Shown here piece after piece: positions 8,298 to 16,347 of a stretch of DNA of 35,697 nucleotides. The notes below the pieces were generated by a model. That model was not told the origin of the DNA. It made no database searches and saw only the letters and a list, made by a program, of their open reading frames with translations. Where the stretch lies: positions 1-35,697 of the forward strand of contig JAICXL010000022.1 in the NCBI GenBank assembly GCA_025980475.1, in the 5' to 3' direction. Position 1 is the stretch's first letter; every line of letters begins with the position of its first letter. A program made the translations under genes and the position numbers. This DNA comes from Nocardioidaceae bacterium (lineage in GTDB: Bacteria > Actinomycetota > Actinomycetes > Propionibacteriales > Nocardioidaceae).

Positions 8298-9260
8298 ATG
8301 ATCCAGGCACGACGGCTGACCAAGCGCTACGGGGAGAAGGTGGCCGTCGATGACCTGACCTTCGACGTGCAGCCGGGCATGGTGACCGGCTTCCTCGGCC
8401 CCAACGGCGCTGGGAAGTCCACGACGATGAGGATGATCACCGGCCTCGACGCCCCCACCTCCGGCTCGGTGACGGTCGACGGCAAGCCGTACGCCGAGCT
8501 CGTCAAGCCGATGCAGGCGGTGGGCGCACTGCTCGAGGCGCGTGCGGTGCACACGTCCCGGTCGGCCTACAACCACCTGCGCGCCCTGGCCGCCACGCAC
8601 GGCATCTCCCGCTCGCGGGTCGACGACGTGATCGACATGGTCGGCCTGCAGGAGGTGGCCCGCAAGCGCGCCGGCGGGTTCTCCCTCGGGATGGGCCAGC
8701 GCCTCGGCATCGCCTCGGCGCTGCTCGCCGACCCGCGCACGCTGATCCTCGACGAGCCGGTCAACGGCCTGGACCCCGAGGGCATCCGCTGGATCCGGGA
8801 CCTGCTCAAGGAGCTCGCCGCCGAGGGCCGGACCGTCTTCGTCTCCAGCCACCTGATGAGCGAGATGGCGCTGACCGCCGAGCACGTGATCGTGATCGGC
8901 CGCGGCCGGCTGATGGCCGACATGGCGATGACCGACCTGATCGCGCAGGCGTCCACCAACGTGGTCACCGTGCGCTCGCCCCAGGCCGCGGAGCTCGCCG
9001 CCGCCCTGGCCGGCCCGGACGTCTCGGTGGCCACCGAGCAGCCCGGCCTGCTGGAGGTGACCGGCCTGACCGCGCCGCAGATCGGCGAGCACGCCCGCCG
9101 GCTGGGCCTCGTGCTGCACGAGCTGACCCCGCGGCAGGCCTCGCTGGAGGAGGCGTTCATGGAGATGACCCGCGACCAGGTCGAGTACCACGCCCACTCC
9201 GCAGCCGACGCCGGTCCCGCCACCACCGACAGCGACGTCTCCTCGAGGAGCCTGGCATGA
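8298..9260 (+). CDS. ABC-2 type exporter, ATP-binding protein
   Basis: 320 aa ATPase of the DrrA/CcmA-like class that powers a separate membrane subunit. Walker A is GPNGAGKST (34-42), the signature is FSLGMGQ (128-134), Walker B is TLILDEP (148-154), and the switch His sits in VSSHLMSEM. A C-terminal extension of about 90 residues is typical of these ATPases. ATG 8298 is preferred to upstream in-frame starts because AGAGAGG lies 7 nt before it and the family usually starts close to MIxAxxLTKxYG. The stop overlaps the permease start (ATGA at 9257-9260), indicating translational coupling. Cargo is unknown; drugs, lipids or peptides are usual. TACGAT near 8270 is a possible -10 box. Confidence 0.92.
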   Translation: MIQARRLTKRYGEKVAVDDLTFDVQPGMVTGFLGPNGAGKSTTMRMITGLDAPTSGSVTVDGKPYAELVKPMQAVGALLEARAVHTSRSAYNHLRALAATHGISRSRVDDVIDMVGLQEVARKRAGGFSLGMGQRLGIASALLADPRTLILDEPVNGLDPEGIRWIRDLLKELAAEGRTVFVSSHLMSEMALTAEHVIVIGRGRLMADMAMTDLIAQASTNVVTVRSPQAAELAAALAGPDVSVATEQPGLLEVTGLTAPQIGEHARRLGLVLHELTPRQASLEEAFMEMTRDQVEYHAHSAADAGPATTDSDVSSRSLA

Positions 9261-10078
9261 CCAGCAACACCCTGCCCCGCCCGGCCGTTCCCGCGGTGCA
9301 GGTCTCACCGGTGAGCCAGCGGCGGGTGCTGCGCTCGGAGTGGATCAAGCTGCGCTCGCTGCGCTCGACCGCCCTCACCCTGCTCGCGGCCGTGGTCGCG
9401 ATGATCGCGCTCGGCATGCTGGTGGGCTGGGCCACCAACGCGCACTGGGCGTCGATGCGCCCCGAGGAGCGCGCCGGCTTCAACCCGATCGACCGCAGCC
9501 TCGCCGGGGTGAACCTCGCCCAGCTCGCCATCGGGGTGCTCGGTGTGCTGCTGATCACCGGCGAGTACGCCACCGGGATGGTCCGGGCGACCTTCGCCGC
9601 CGTACCTCGCCGCCTGCCGGTGCTGTGGGCCAAGGCCGGGCTCTACGCCGTGGTCACCTTCGTGCTGATGCTGGTCTCCGCGTTCCTCGCGTTCCTCGTC
9701 GGCCAGCACTTCCTGGCCAGCCACGGCACCACCCTCTCCGCGCCGCACGCGTGGCGCGCGATCGTCGGGGTGGCGGTCTACCTGACCCTGGTCGGTGTCC
9801 TCGCGGTGGCCTTCGGGTTCCTGATCCGCAGCACCGCCGGCGGGATCGCCACGCTCTTCGGCCTGCTGCTGGTGCTCCCCGGGATCGGGCAGCTGCTGCC
9901 GTCGAGCTGGCAGGTCCACACCCTGCCCTACCTGCCGAGCAACGCCGGCTCGTCGATCTTCAGTGCCCATCCCGACCCCACGGCGCTCTCGGCAGGCACC
10001 GGCCTGCTGGTGCTCTGCATCTGGGTCGTGGTGGCGCTCGCGGCTGCGGCCGTGGTGCTCAAGCGCCGCGACGCCTGA
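9257..10078 (+). CDS. ABC-2 type exporter, membrane permease
   Basis: 273 aa. After a short cytoplasmic lead containing LRSEWIKLRSLRST, a signature of actinobacterial ABC-2 permeases, there are about six hydrophobic segments. They are visible as LTLLAAVVAMIALGMLVG, LAQLAIGVLGVLLI, AVVTFVLMLVSAFLAFLVG, IVGVAVYLTLVGVLAVAFGFLI, IATLFGLLLVLPGIGQLL and a last one before the C-terminal KRRDA. The segment ITGEYATGMVRATFAAVPRR matches the conserved loop of this permease class. The gene overlaps the ATPase gene by 4 bp, and the two should form a homodimeric exporter complex. A hairpin follows 10 bp after the stop. Confidence 0.9.
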   Translation: MTSNTLPRPAVPAVQVSPVSQRRVLRSEWIKLRSLRSTALTLLAAVVAMIALGMLVGWATNAHWASMRPEERAGFNPIDRSLAGVNLAQLAIGVLGVLLITGEYATGMVRATFAAVPRRLPVLWAKAGLYAVVTFVLMLVSAFLAFLVGQHFLASHGTTLSAPHAWRAIVGVAVYLTLVGVLAVAFGFLIRSTAGGIATLFGLLLVLPGIGQLLPSSWQVHTLPYLPSNAGSSIFSAHPDPTALSAGTGLLVLCIWVVVALAAAAVVLKRRDA

Positions 10079-10088
10079 GCGGTCCTCC

Positions 10089-10105
10089 GGGGTTGGTGCA
10101 ACCCC
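10089..10105 (+). terminator. Hairpin downstream of the ABC exporter operon
   Basis: A perfect 7 bp stem GGGGTTG/CAACCCC with loop GTG begins 10 nt after the permease stop. There is no T-tract, which is common for actinobacterial terminators, so termination is likely but not certain. Confidence 0.5.
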
Positions 10106-10152
10106 TCGGTCGGGTACGACGCGCCCACACCCCCGACCGCCAGGAGCACCCA

Positions 10153-10344
10153 GTGAGCACCGACACCTTCCCGCGCACCGCGGACGTCACCGGCGTCGAC
10201 TCCGGGATCGGCCGGGCGATCGGCTTCCTGTGCTCGCCGCGGGTGGCCTACGTGACCGGGGCCTCCTACACCGTCGACGGCGGGCTGAGCCTGATGGCGG
10301 CTCACCGCGATGACCACGCCGGGCAGGAGTGGCACCGGCTGTGA
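10153..10344 (+). pseudogene. Short-chain dehydrogenase remnant with the central domain deleted in frame
   Basis: A 63-codon frame from GTG 10153 joins the two ends of an SDR. Residues about 10-23 read TADVTGVDSGIGRAI, the cofactor-loop motif. They run directly into FLCSPRVAYVTGASYTVDGGLSL, the C-terminal block that normally lies about 200 residues later. The catalytic Ser-Tyr-Lys region is absent, so it cannot be an active enzyme. The frame has stayed open, and GCACCCA stands before the start. The stop overlaps the next gene's GTG (GTGA at 10341-10344). A recent clean internal deletion is the best explanation; a new short protein is possible but unsupported. Confidence 0.75.
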
Positions 10345-10688
10345 ACCGTCGTAGGCTCGCGCTGGCGCACGGTGGCTTCAACGTCGTCACCGGCGGCTGG
10401 GCGCTGGTGCACCTGCGCAGCTTCGAGGCGTTCACCGGACCGAAGACCGACCACTGGCTGGTCCGCACCGTCGCGGCCCTGGTGGTCGCCAACGGCATCG
10501 TCCAGCTGGCGGCCACCGGCTCCCCGGACGCGGTCGCCCAGGCGCGCAGGGTCGGCCTGGGCACCGCTGCCGCGCTCGCCGGGATCGACGCGGCCTACCT
10601 GCCCCGAGGAACCCTCGGTCCGGCCTACCTGCTCGACGCGGCGGCCGAGGTCGGCTGGCTGGTGGCGTGGTTGCGCGCGAGCCGCTGA
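10341..10688 (+). CDS. Small membrane protein of unknown function
   Basis: 115 aa. I do not assign a named family. The protein has about four short hydrophobic segments, visible around GGFNVVTGGWALVHL, TVAALVVANGIVQLAA, LGTAAALAGIDAAYL and LLDAAAEVGWLVAWL, with few charged residues between them and a basic MNRRR start. GTG 10341 is chosen because it overlaps the SDR remnant stop by 4 bp and has AGGAG about 11 nt upstream; this start also removes an odd four-residue lead. Similar short proteins of this layout are, as I recall, widespread in actinobacteria. Coupling to a dead gene suggests it was once the second gene of an SDR operon. Confidence 0.7.
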   Translation: MNRRRLALAHGGFNVVTGGWALVHLRSFEAFTGPKTDHWLVRTVAALVVANGIVQLAATGSPDAVAQARRVGLGTAAALAGIDAAYLPRGTLGPAYLLDAAAEVGWLVAWLRASR

Positions 10689-10789
10689 TCCTCGGGAGGC
10701 CGCCCCGAACTCCTCGTGCTGGTCGACTGCATCGAAGTGCCGCGGGGTACCCCGAGCCGAGAACAGATTCCGGCAACGAGAGGTTCACG

Positions 10790-11716
10790 ATGGCCGTGCG
10801 CTGGGACGTCGACGACAGGCCGGCGACGCTCTACACCCGTGCCTACGTCAAGGGCATGTGGCTGGCCCGCGACAAGCGGGCCTTCGAGGGGGCGCGGAAC
10901 ACCCTGGAGACGGCGCGGAAGCGGCAACGCTCGGGCGACACGCCGCCCACCCGGTGGACCCGGCTGCGCCGGCGCGTCACCGAGGAGCAGGTCGCCGGGA
11001 TGACCGTCTGGACCACCCGCCCGCGCCGCGAGACGCCGGTGGCGCGGGTCATCTACGTCCACGGCGGCGGCTACGTGCACCCGCTCACCAGGGACTACTG
11101 GCGGCTCGTGCGCGCGCTCAGCGACGCCCCGGCGGAGGTGGTGCTGCCGGCGTACCCCCTCGCTCCGGACGCCACCGTCGACGACGTGCTGACCCGGCTG
11201 GTGCAGCTGCACGGCCAGGTCGCCGACCGCGACGACCTGCCGACCGTGCTGATGGGTGACTCCGCCGGTGGTGCGCTGGTGCTCGCGATGGCCGCGCGGA
11301 TCCGCGACCTCGGCGGCCGCGCACCGGCGCGAGTGGTCGGGCTGTCGCCGTGGCTGGACGCCACGCTCGACGAGGACGCGGTCTGCGACCTCGAGGCCAG
11401 TGACCCGATGCTGGCCGAGTCGGGTCTGCGGGCGGCAGGACGGTGGTACGCCGGCCGGCACCGGCCGTCCGACCCGATGGTGAGCCCGGTCAACGAGGTG
11501 CTGCAGGGCCTGCCGCCGCTGGACGTCTTCGTCGGCGACGAGGACATCCTGCGCCCGGCCGTGGACGACCTCGCCGACCGCGCGCGGGCGCAGGCTGCGG
11601 ACCTGCACGTGCACGAGGTGTCAGCGATGTTCCACGTCTGGATGACGCGGGCGATCCCGGAGGCCGCGCGCACTCGGCGGCAGCTGGCGGAGCTGGTGGC
11701 GGCCGCCGGAGCGTGA
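10790..11716 (+). CDS. Alpha/beta hydrolase of the hormone-sensitive lipase family
   Basis: 308 aa, the usual length for bacterial HSL-type (family IV) esterases. The oxyanion-hole motif HGGGY is at 91-95, the nucleophile elbow GDSAGG puts Ser158 as catalytic, the acid is probably the Asp in VGDEDILRP, and the histidine is in MFHVWMT near the C-terminus. A basic N-terminal region of about 75 residues precedes the core, as in other members where it forms a cap. ATG 10790 has GAGAGG about 6 nt upstream. It should hydrolyse short-chain acyl esters in the cytoplasm; the substrate is unknown. It stands alone between two decayed genes, so context does not help. Confidence 0.9.
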   Translation: MAVRWDVDDRPATLYTRAYVKGMWLARDKRAFEGARNTLETARKRQRSGDTPPTRWTRLRRRVTEEQVAGMTVWTTRPRRETPVARVIYVHGGGYVHPLTRDYWRLVRALSDAPAEVVLPAYPLAPDATVDDVLTRLVQLHGQVADRDDLPTVLMGDSAGGALVLAMAARIRDLGGRAPARVVGLSPWLDATLDEDAVCDLEASDPMLAESGLRAAGRWYAGRHRPSDPMVSPVNEVLQGLPPLDVFVGDEDILRPAVDDLADRARAQAADLHVHEVSAMFHVWMTRAIPEAARTRRQLAELVAAAGA

Positions 11717-11822
11717 GTGGTGGCCCGCCCGGCGTCGGCCGGATCCCGGGTCAGCTGGGGGCCCTGTGGACTTTCCCTTGCCACCCGGGGCAGTGTCGGT
11801 GGTCGGTGCTTGAGTGGGTGTC

Positions 11823-12262
11823 ATGAACCCGACCGGCCCGCTCGACCGTTTTGCGGTGATCGAGGCTGTCCGGAGCGAGCGTGACGGGGAGGTCCAGGCG
11901 GCGGCGAACCAGCTGGAGCTGGCCGCCGCCCTCGGGATCGGCAAGGACGCCGGGCGCGCCTTGGTCGGTGAGGCGTTGGAGCTGGCCTACCGGCTGCCCC
12001 GGTTGTGGGAGCTGGTCCAGGCGCTGCGGGTGCCGGCCTGGCGGGCCCGGAGCATCGCCCGTGAGACCGTCGACCTGTCTGCGGAGGCCGCGGCGTTCGC
12101 CGACCGGCTCATCGCCGCCGATCCCGGGCACATCTCCGCCTGAAGACCCACGGCGGCTGGAGCTACCAGCGCCTCGACGACGGCGCCTGCTGCTGGACCA
12201 CCCCCACCGGCCGGCAGTACGCCAGCCGACCGCGTGCCCGAAGACCCTTCACGCCCCGCTGA
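11823..12262 (+). pseudogene. DUF222/HNH endonuclease (13E12-type) remnant
   Basis: The first frame (ATG 11823 to TGA 12143) encodes 106 residues like the start of DUF222 proteins, including LELAAALGIG, ALELAYRLPRLWELVQAL and WRARSIARETVDLSAEAAAFADRLIA. Immediately after, in another frame (12143-12262), comes KTHGGWSYQRLDDGACCWTT and a short basic tail, which matches the C-terminal end of the same family just past the HNH motif. About 250-300 internal residues including the HNH nuclease core are missing. Intact members are about 400-450 aa and occur in many copies in Nocardioides-type genomes. The product cannot be a nuclease. Confidence 0.8.
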
Positions 12263-12368
12263 CCCCGGACGACCGCAAGGCACCGGGGCCATCGGCATGC
12301 CCGGCAATCCCAGGCGGGGCCTGAGCGGTCAGGTCGGGACGTCCATGGACGCCATACTTGCTCACACC

Positions 12369-13838
12369 ATGGACACGACCACCGCACCCTTGGCCCGGGA
12401 AGTCACGGGCCGCCGCTCGCGGATCGGCGAGGGCTGGACCTGGGCCGCGATGGTGGTCGGCTCCCTGGTGCTGGCAGCGGTGACCCTGCCGGTGCTGCCG
12501 CACGGGATCGGCTACGACCCCTGGTCCTGGCTGATCTGGGGCCGCGAGATCGGACACCTCGCGCTGGACACCCGGCACGCCGCCACGGCGGTGAAGCCCC
12601 TCCCGATCTTCGTCGACGTGTTGTTCGGGCCGGCCGGCTCCGCGGCCCCGCTGCTGTGGCTGGTCGTGGCCCGGGCCGGCACGGTGCTGTCCTTCGCGCT
12701 CGTGTTCCGCGTCGCCCGCCGGTTGCGCGGGCTCCTGGCCGGCGCGGCGGCGGCCGCCGGCCTGGCGTTGACCGACCAGTATCTCGGCGCGCTGACGCTC
12801 GTGGGCATGTCGGAGCCGTTGACCACGGCTGCGGTCCTCGCCGCCGTCGACAGCCACCTGCAGGAGCAGCGCCGTGCCACCCTGGGCTTCCTGGTCATCG
12901 CCGGCCTGCTTCGCCCGGAGATCTGGCCGGCGGCGATCGGCTACTGCCTGTGGTTCGCCTGGAGGGGGAGCTGGTGGCGACGACTGCTCGGTGCCCTCCT
13001 CGCGGTGGCCGTGCCGGCCTCGTGGTTCGTCATCGACTGGTTCGGCGCCCACCAGCTGAACCGGTCCACCGAGGCGGCCACCCACCAGAGCCAGGGCGGC
13101 CCGCTGCTGAGCCGGGTGCCGGGCCTCGCCACCTTCGCCGAGACCTGGAGCCTGATGTCGGGACCGGTGCTGGTCGCTTTCCTGCTCGGGTTCGCGGCCG
13201 CACTGGTCGCCTGGCGCCGCACCAGACGACCGGGACCGCTGGTCTGGCTCGGGGTCGGCGTGGTGGGCTGGGTCGCCATCGACGCAGTGCTGGCCCAGCT
13301 GCGATGGGCGACCGGAGCCCCCCGCTACCTGCTGCCGGCGGGGGGGATCGCCTGCGTCGTGGGCGGGTGCCTCGTGGCGGGCGCGGTGCACCGGTTCGGC
13401 CGGGCCGGCAGGTTGTCCGGGCCGGCATGGGTGGTGGTCGGCTTGCTCCTGATGGCGGCCTGCGCGCCGCGCATCGCCGTGGTCGTCGGCCAGGTCGAGG
13501 CGGCCGTCGACGGGGGCGCTCGTCAGCAAGCGCTGCAGGAACGGCTGCCCGCTGCGATCGCCGCGGCCGGCGGGCGGTCGGTCGTCCTGCGCTGCGGGCC
13601 GGTCAGCGTGGGACCGTTCGACGTGCCCAGGGTCGCCTGGCAGCTCCGCGTGCCGGTCGGCAGCCTGCGCTCCGCCAGTGCTGCCAGGGCCGGGACCGTG
13701 ATCGAGTCGGGCCGCAACACGGTGCCGCCCGCCACCCGCCCGCGCTTCCACCTGCTGGCCGGCGGCCCGGGCAGCGATCGGCGCCGCACCTGGACGGTGC
13801 TGAGCACCTGCCACGCGGCCGGGAGGCCGAGCTCCTAG
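12369..13838 (+). CDS. Polytopic membrane protein, GT-C glycosyltransferase-like
   Basis: 489 aa. A basic N-terminus (GRRSRIG) leads into roughly ten hydrophobic helices up to residue 370, followed by a soluble C-terminal domain of about 110 residues. The first loop contains GIGYDPWSWLIWGREI, with an acidic residue and aromatic cluster where GT-C enzymes have their catalytic loop. Overall layout (multi-pass membrane part plus a short extracytoplasmic tail) fits a lipid-linked sugar transferase, but I see no diagnostic motif, so function is open. ATG 12369 is used; ATG 12345 is an in-frame alternative. Neither has a clear ribosome site. The tRNA-Thr promoter begins about 50 bp after the stop. 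Confidence 0.65.
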   Translation: MDTTTAPLAREVTGRRSRIGEGWTWAAMVVGSLVLAAVTLPVLPHGIGYDPWSWLIWGREIGHLALDTRHAATAVKPLPIFVDVLFGPAGSAAPLLWLVVARAGTVLSFALVFRVARRLRGLLAGAAAAAGLALTDQYLGALTLVGMSEPLTTAAVLAAVDSHLQEQRRATLGFLVIAGLLRPEIWPAAIGYCLWFAWRGSWWRRLLGALLAVAVPASWFVIDWFGAHQLNRSTEAATHQSQGGPLLSRVPGLATFAETWSLMSGPVLVAFLLGFAAALVAWRRTRRPGPLVWLGVGVVGWVAIDAVLAQLRWATGAPRYLLPAGGIACVVGGCLVAGAVHRFGRAGRLSGPAWVVVGLLLMAACAPRIAVVVGQVEAAVDGGARQQALQERLPAAIAAAGGRSVVLRCGPVSVGPFDVPRVAWQLRVPVGSLRSASAARAGTVIESGRNTVPPATRPRFHLLAGGPGSDRRRTWTVLSTCHAAGRPSS

Positions 13839-13889
13839 GAGCCAGCAGCACGCGGTCGGTCGGGGACAGTGAGGAGCCGCGGAACTCCG

Positions 13890-13918
13890 TACAATCGGTG
13901 CTCGGCCCCAGGGGCCGA
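13890..13918 (+). promoter_or_regulatory. tRNA-Thr promoter -10 box and leader palindrome
   Basis: TACAAT at 13890-13895 is a near-perfect -10 box; no good -35 is visible. Initiation would fall near 13902, exactly where a perfect palindrome TCGGCCCC-A-GGGGCCGA begins (13902-13918). This ends 2 nt before the mature tRNA, so the 5' leader removed by RNase P would be a single hairpin. Confidence 0.6.
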
Positions 13919-13920
13919 AT

Positions 13921-13996
13921 GCCGCGTTAGCTCAGTTGGCAGAGCATCGCACTTGTAATGCGATTGTCGAGAGTTCGATTCTCTCACGCGGCTCCA
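13921..13996 (+). tRNA. tRNA-Thr, anticodon UGU, CCA encoded
   Basis: A complete cloverleaf. The acceptor stem pairs GCCGCGT with ACGCGGC, the D arm is GCTCAGTTGGCAGAGC, and the anticodon stem TCGCA/TGCGA encloses loop CTTGTAA with anticodon TGT at 13954-13956. The T arm contains GTTCGATTC. The discriminator T (13993) is followed by genome-encoded CCA (13994-13996). The TGT anticodon reads ACA/ACG threonine codons. Confidence 0.95.
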
Positions 13997-14175
13997 CGCC
14001 ATCTGTCGGTGCTCGCCCCTGGCGTCGTGCCGTGAGCAAGGGCAAAGGTTGTGGCACGATCTTCACAGGCCGGCCCAGTTGGTGAGGGAGTGGCTCGCGA
14101 CCGGCAAGCTCGTGCCCTGCGTCCCGGTCACGGTTGAAGGACGCCGCGCGGTCCTGCCCTTAGGCTTGGTTCCCG

Positions 14176-15366
14176 ATGCGCATCGTCGCCAGCCGGCCGG
14201 ACCCGGCGCTGGTCTCCCTCCCCTGGGACAGGCCCCTCGAGGAGTGGCAGGAGTACGTCGTACCCGTCCCTCGTGGGCTCTCCCGGCACGTGGTGCGGGT
14301 GATCCAGCTCGGCCGCAGCTTCTACGCCGTCAAGGAGACACCGGAGGAGCTGGCGTTCACGGAGTACCAGCTGCTCCGCGAGCTGCAGCACCTCGGCCAG
14401 CCGGCCGTGACGCCGCAGGCGGTCGTGGCCGACCGGGTCGACGAGCTGCCGGGCGCGCTGGTGACCCGGCACCTGCCCTTCGCGCTGCCCTACCGCACGG
14501 TCTTCAGCGGCACCCTGCAGCCCGAGACGCTGGCCAGGGTCGTCGACGCGATGGTGGTGCTGCTGGTCCGGCTCCACCTCGCCGACTTCTACTGGGGCGA
14601 CGTGTCGCTGTCCAACGTGCTCTTCCGCCGCAACGCGGGTGAGTTCGCGGCGTACCTCGTGGATGCGGAGACCGGTGAGTTCCGTCCGCAGCTGACCCAG
14701 CAGCTGCGGGAGTGGGACCTCGAGGTCGGCTGCGAGAACGTCTTCGCCGAGCTGCTGGACCTCGAGGCCAGCGGTGCGGTCGAGCGGGGTGCCGACCCCC
14801 AGCAGGTGGTCACGATGCTGCGCGAGCAGTACTCCTCGCTGTGGGCTGCCCTCACCGGCCCGCAGAAGTTCGCCGCCGAGGAGATGTGGCGCATCGAGGA
14901 GCGGATCGAGCAGCTCAACGGCATGGGCTTCGACGTCGACGAGCTCGACATCGTCACCCAGGGCAGCACCGTGCGGATCAAGCCGCGGGTGGTGGAGGCC
15001 GGCCACCACACCCGCGAGCTCGAGGAGCTGACCGGGTTGCAGGTGGAGGACAACCAGGCGCGGCGGCTGCTCAACGACCTGGCCGCGTTCACCGCGCACT
15101 ACCGGCTGGGCGGCCTCGACCGGCACCTGGTCGCGCACCGCTGGCTCAACGACGTCTTCGAGCCGGTCGTCGCGATGATCCCCCCGGACCAGCGGGGCAA
15201 GCTCGAGCCGGCCGAGTTCTTCCACGAGGTGCTCGTGCACCGGTGGTACCTCTCCGAGCGTGCCGGCCACGAGGTCAAGCTCTTCGACGTCGCCCGCGAC
15301 TACGTCGCCACCCAGCTCGGCGGCAAGCCCGAGGAGCAGATCCCGCACCCCGACGGCATCGGGTAG
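14176..15366 (+). CDS. DUF4032 protein with a kinase-like N-terminal fold
   Basis: 396 aa. The N-terminal half resembles the lipopolysaccharide-kinase/RIO-like branch of protein kinase folds: AVKET (Lys53), a catalytic-loop-like HLADFYWGDVSLSN with Asp142 and Asn147, and LVDAETGE where a DFG motif would stand (Asp163). The C-terminal half (about 200-396) is the DUF4032 region, with GLDRHLVAHRWLNDVFEP and WYLSERAGHEV. The family is frequent in actinobacteria, and its biochemical role is not established to my knowledge. ATG 14176 is used; TAGGCT at 14161-14166 may be a -10 box giving a very short leader. The gene converges on rlmB with a 5 bp gap. Confidence 0.88.
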   Translation: MRIVASRPDPALVSLPWDRPLEEWQEYVVPVPRGLSRHVVRVIQLGRSFYAVKETPEELAFTEYQLLRELQHLGQPAVTPQAVVADRVDELPGALVTRHLPFALPYRTVFSGTLQPETLARVVDAMVVLLVRLHLADFYWGDVSLSNVLFRRNAGEFAAYLVDAETGEFRPQLTQQLREWDLEVGCENVFAELLDLEASGAVERGADPQQVVTMLREQYSSLWAALTGPQKFAAEEMWRIEERIEQLNGMGFDVDELDIVTQGSTVRIKPRVVEAGHHTRELEELTGLQVEDNQARRLLNDLAAFTAHYRLGGLDRHLVAHRWLNDVFEPVVAMIPPDQRGKLEPAEFFHEVLVHRWYLSERAGHEVKLFDVARDYVATQLGGKPEEQIPHPDGIG

Positions 15367-15371
15367 CCGGG

Positions 15372-16346
15372 TCAGCCCCGGGCCTGGGCGACGGCGTAGA
15401 GCACGATGCTCGCTGCGACGCCGGCGTTGAGCGACTCCAGCGAGCTGCTCATCGGGATCGACACGAGGTGGTCACAGGTCTCGGCCACCAGCCGCGACAG
15501 CCCCTTGCCCTCCGAGCCGACGACGACCACCAGCGGACCGGTGACCAGCTCGGTGTCGGCGACGAGGTCCGGCAGCGACAGGTCTCCGTCGGCGTCGAGC
15601 CCGACGACCATGCAGCCCTCGCCCTGGTAGGCCTTCAGCTGCCGGGTCAGGTTGACCGCCTGGGCGACCGGCAGCCGCGCCGCCGCCCCAGCACTGGCCT
15701 TCCAGGCACCGGCGGTCATCCCGGCCGCGCGGCGCTCGGGGACGACCACGCCGTGGGCGCCGAAGCCGGCAGCGCTGCGCACCACCGCGCCGAGGTTGCG
15801 CGGGTCGGTGACCCCGTCCAGCGCGACGACCAGTGGTCGCTCGCGGTTGGCCGCGGCGGCCTCGAGCAGCTCGTCGGGGTGGGCATAGTCGTAGGGCGGC
15901 ACCCGCGCGGCCAGCCCCTGGTGCACGGCGCCGCTGGTCATCCGGTCGAGCTCGGAGCGGCTGACCTCGAGCAGGGCGACGCCGCGCTCGGCCACCACCG
16001 CGAACACCTCGCGCATCCGGCCGTCGCGTTCGGCTCCCTGCGCGACGTAGACCGCGGTCACGGGCACCTGAGCGCGCAGCGCCTCGACCACCGCGTTCCG
16101 GCCGGCCACCCACTCGGCGTCCTGCTTGCCCTTCGTCGGGCCCGGGCGGGACCGCTTCGGACGGGCGGCGGCGGCCTGCTCCTCCTTGGCCCGCTGCTTG
16201 TAGGCCTTGTGGTTGGGCCGGTCCTTGGCCTTGGGCGTCGGCCCCTTGCCCTCCAGCCCGCGCCGGACCCGGCCACCCGAGCCGGCAGTGGGGTTGCCCT
16301 TGGCCGACTTGCGGACGGCGCCGCGCCTCGATGAGTTGCCCGCCAT
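15372..16346 (-). CDS. rlmB: 23S rRNA (guanosine-2'-O-)-methyltransferase RlmB/TrmH family
   Basis: 324 aa SPOUT methyltransferase using S-adenosylmethionine. Residues 1-75 form a very basic, disordered extension rich in Lys, Arg and Gly, common in actinobacterial versions. Next come an RNA-substrate-binding region ([13 protein letters not shown]) and the trefoil-knot core with its three motifs: [25 protein letters not shown] and [22 protein letters not shown]. The expected target is a conserved guanosine in the 23S rRNA peptidyl-transferase region. ATG 16346 lies 1 nt after the cysS stop, so the two genes are co-transcribed and probably coupled, the same pairing seen in mycobacteria (cysS then the trmH/rlmB gene). 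Confidence 0.92.
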   Translation of the reverse strand: MAGNSSRRGAVRKSAKGNPTAGSGGRVRRGLEGKGPTPKAKDRPNHKAYKQRAKEEQAAAARPKRSRPGPTKGKQDAEWVAGRNAVVEALRAQVPVTAVYVAQGAERDGRMREVFAVVAERGVALLEVSRSELDRMTSGAVHQGLAARVPPYDYAHPDELLEAAAANRERPLVVALDGVTDPRNLGAVVRSAAGFGAHGVVVPERRAAGMTAGAWKASAGAAARLPVAQAVNLTRQLKAYQGEGCMVVGLDADGDLSLPDLVADTELVTGPLVVVVGSEGKGLSRLVAETCDHLVSIPMSSSLESLNAGVAASIVLYAVAQARG

Positions 16347-16347
16347 G

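Noticed and set aside
5182-8310. A 1042-codon open frame on the minus strand across mmsA and the aminotransferase gene
   Set aside because: It is antisense to two clear enzyme genes, has a low-complexity Arg/Gly/Val/Asp composition and no domain. Long antisense frames are expected at this GC content.
13997-14040. CGCCA/TGGCG pairing after tRNA-Thr as a terminator
   Set aside because: Only five pairs with a long loop and no T-tract; too weak to list.
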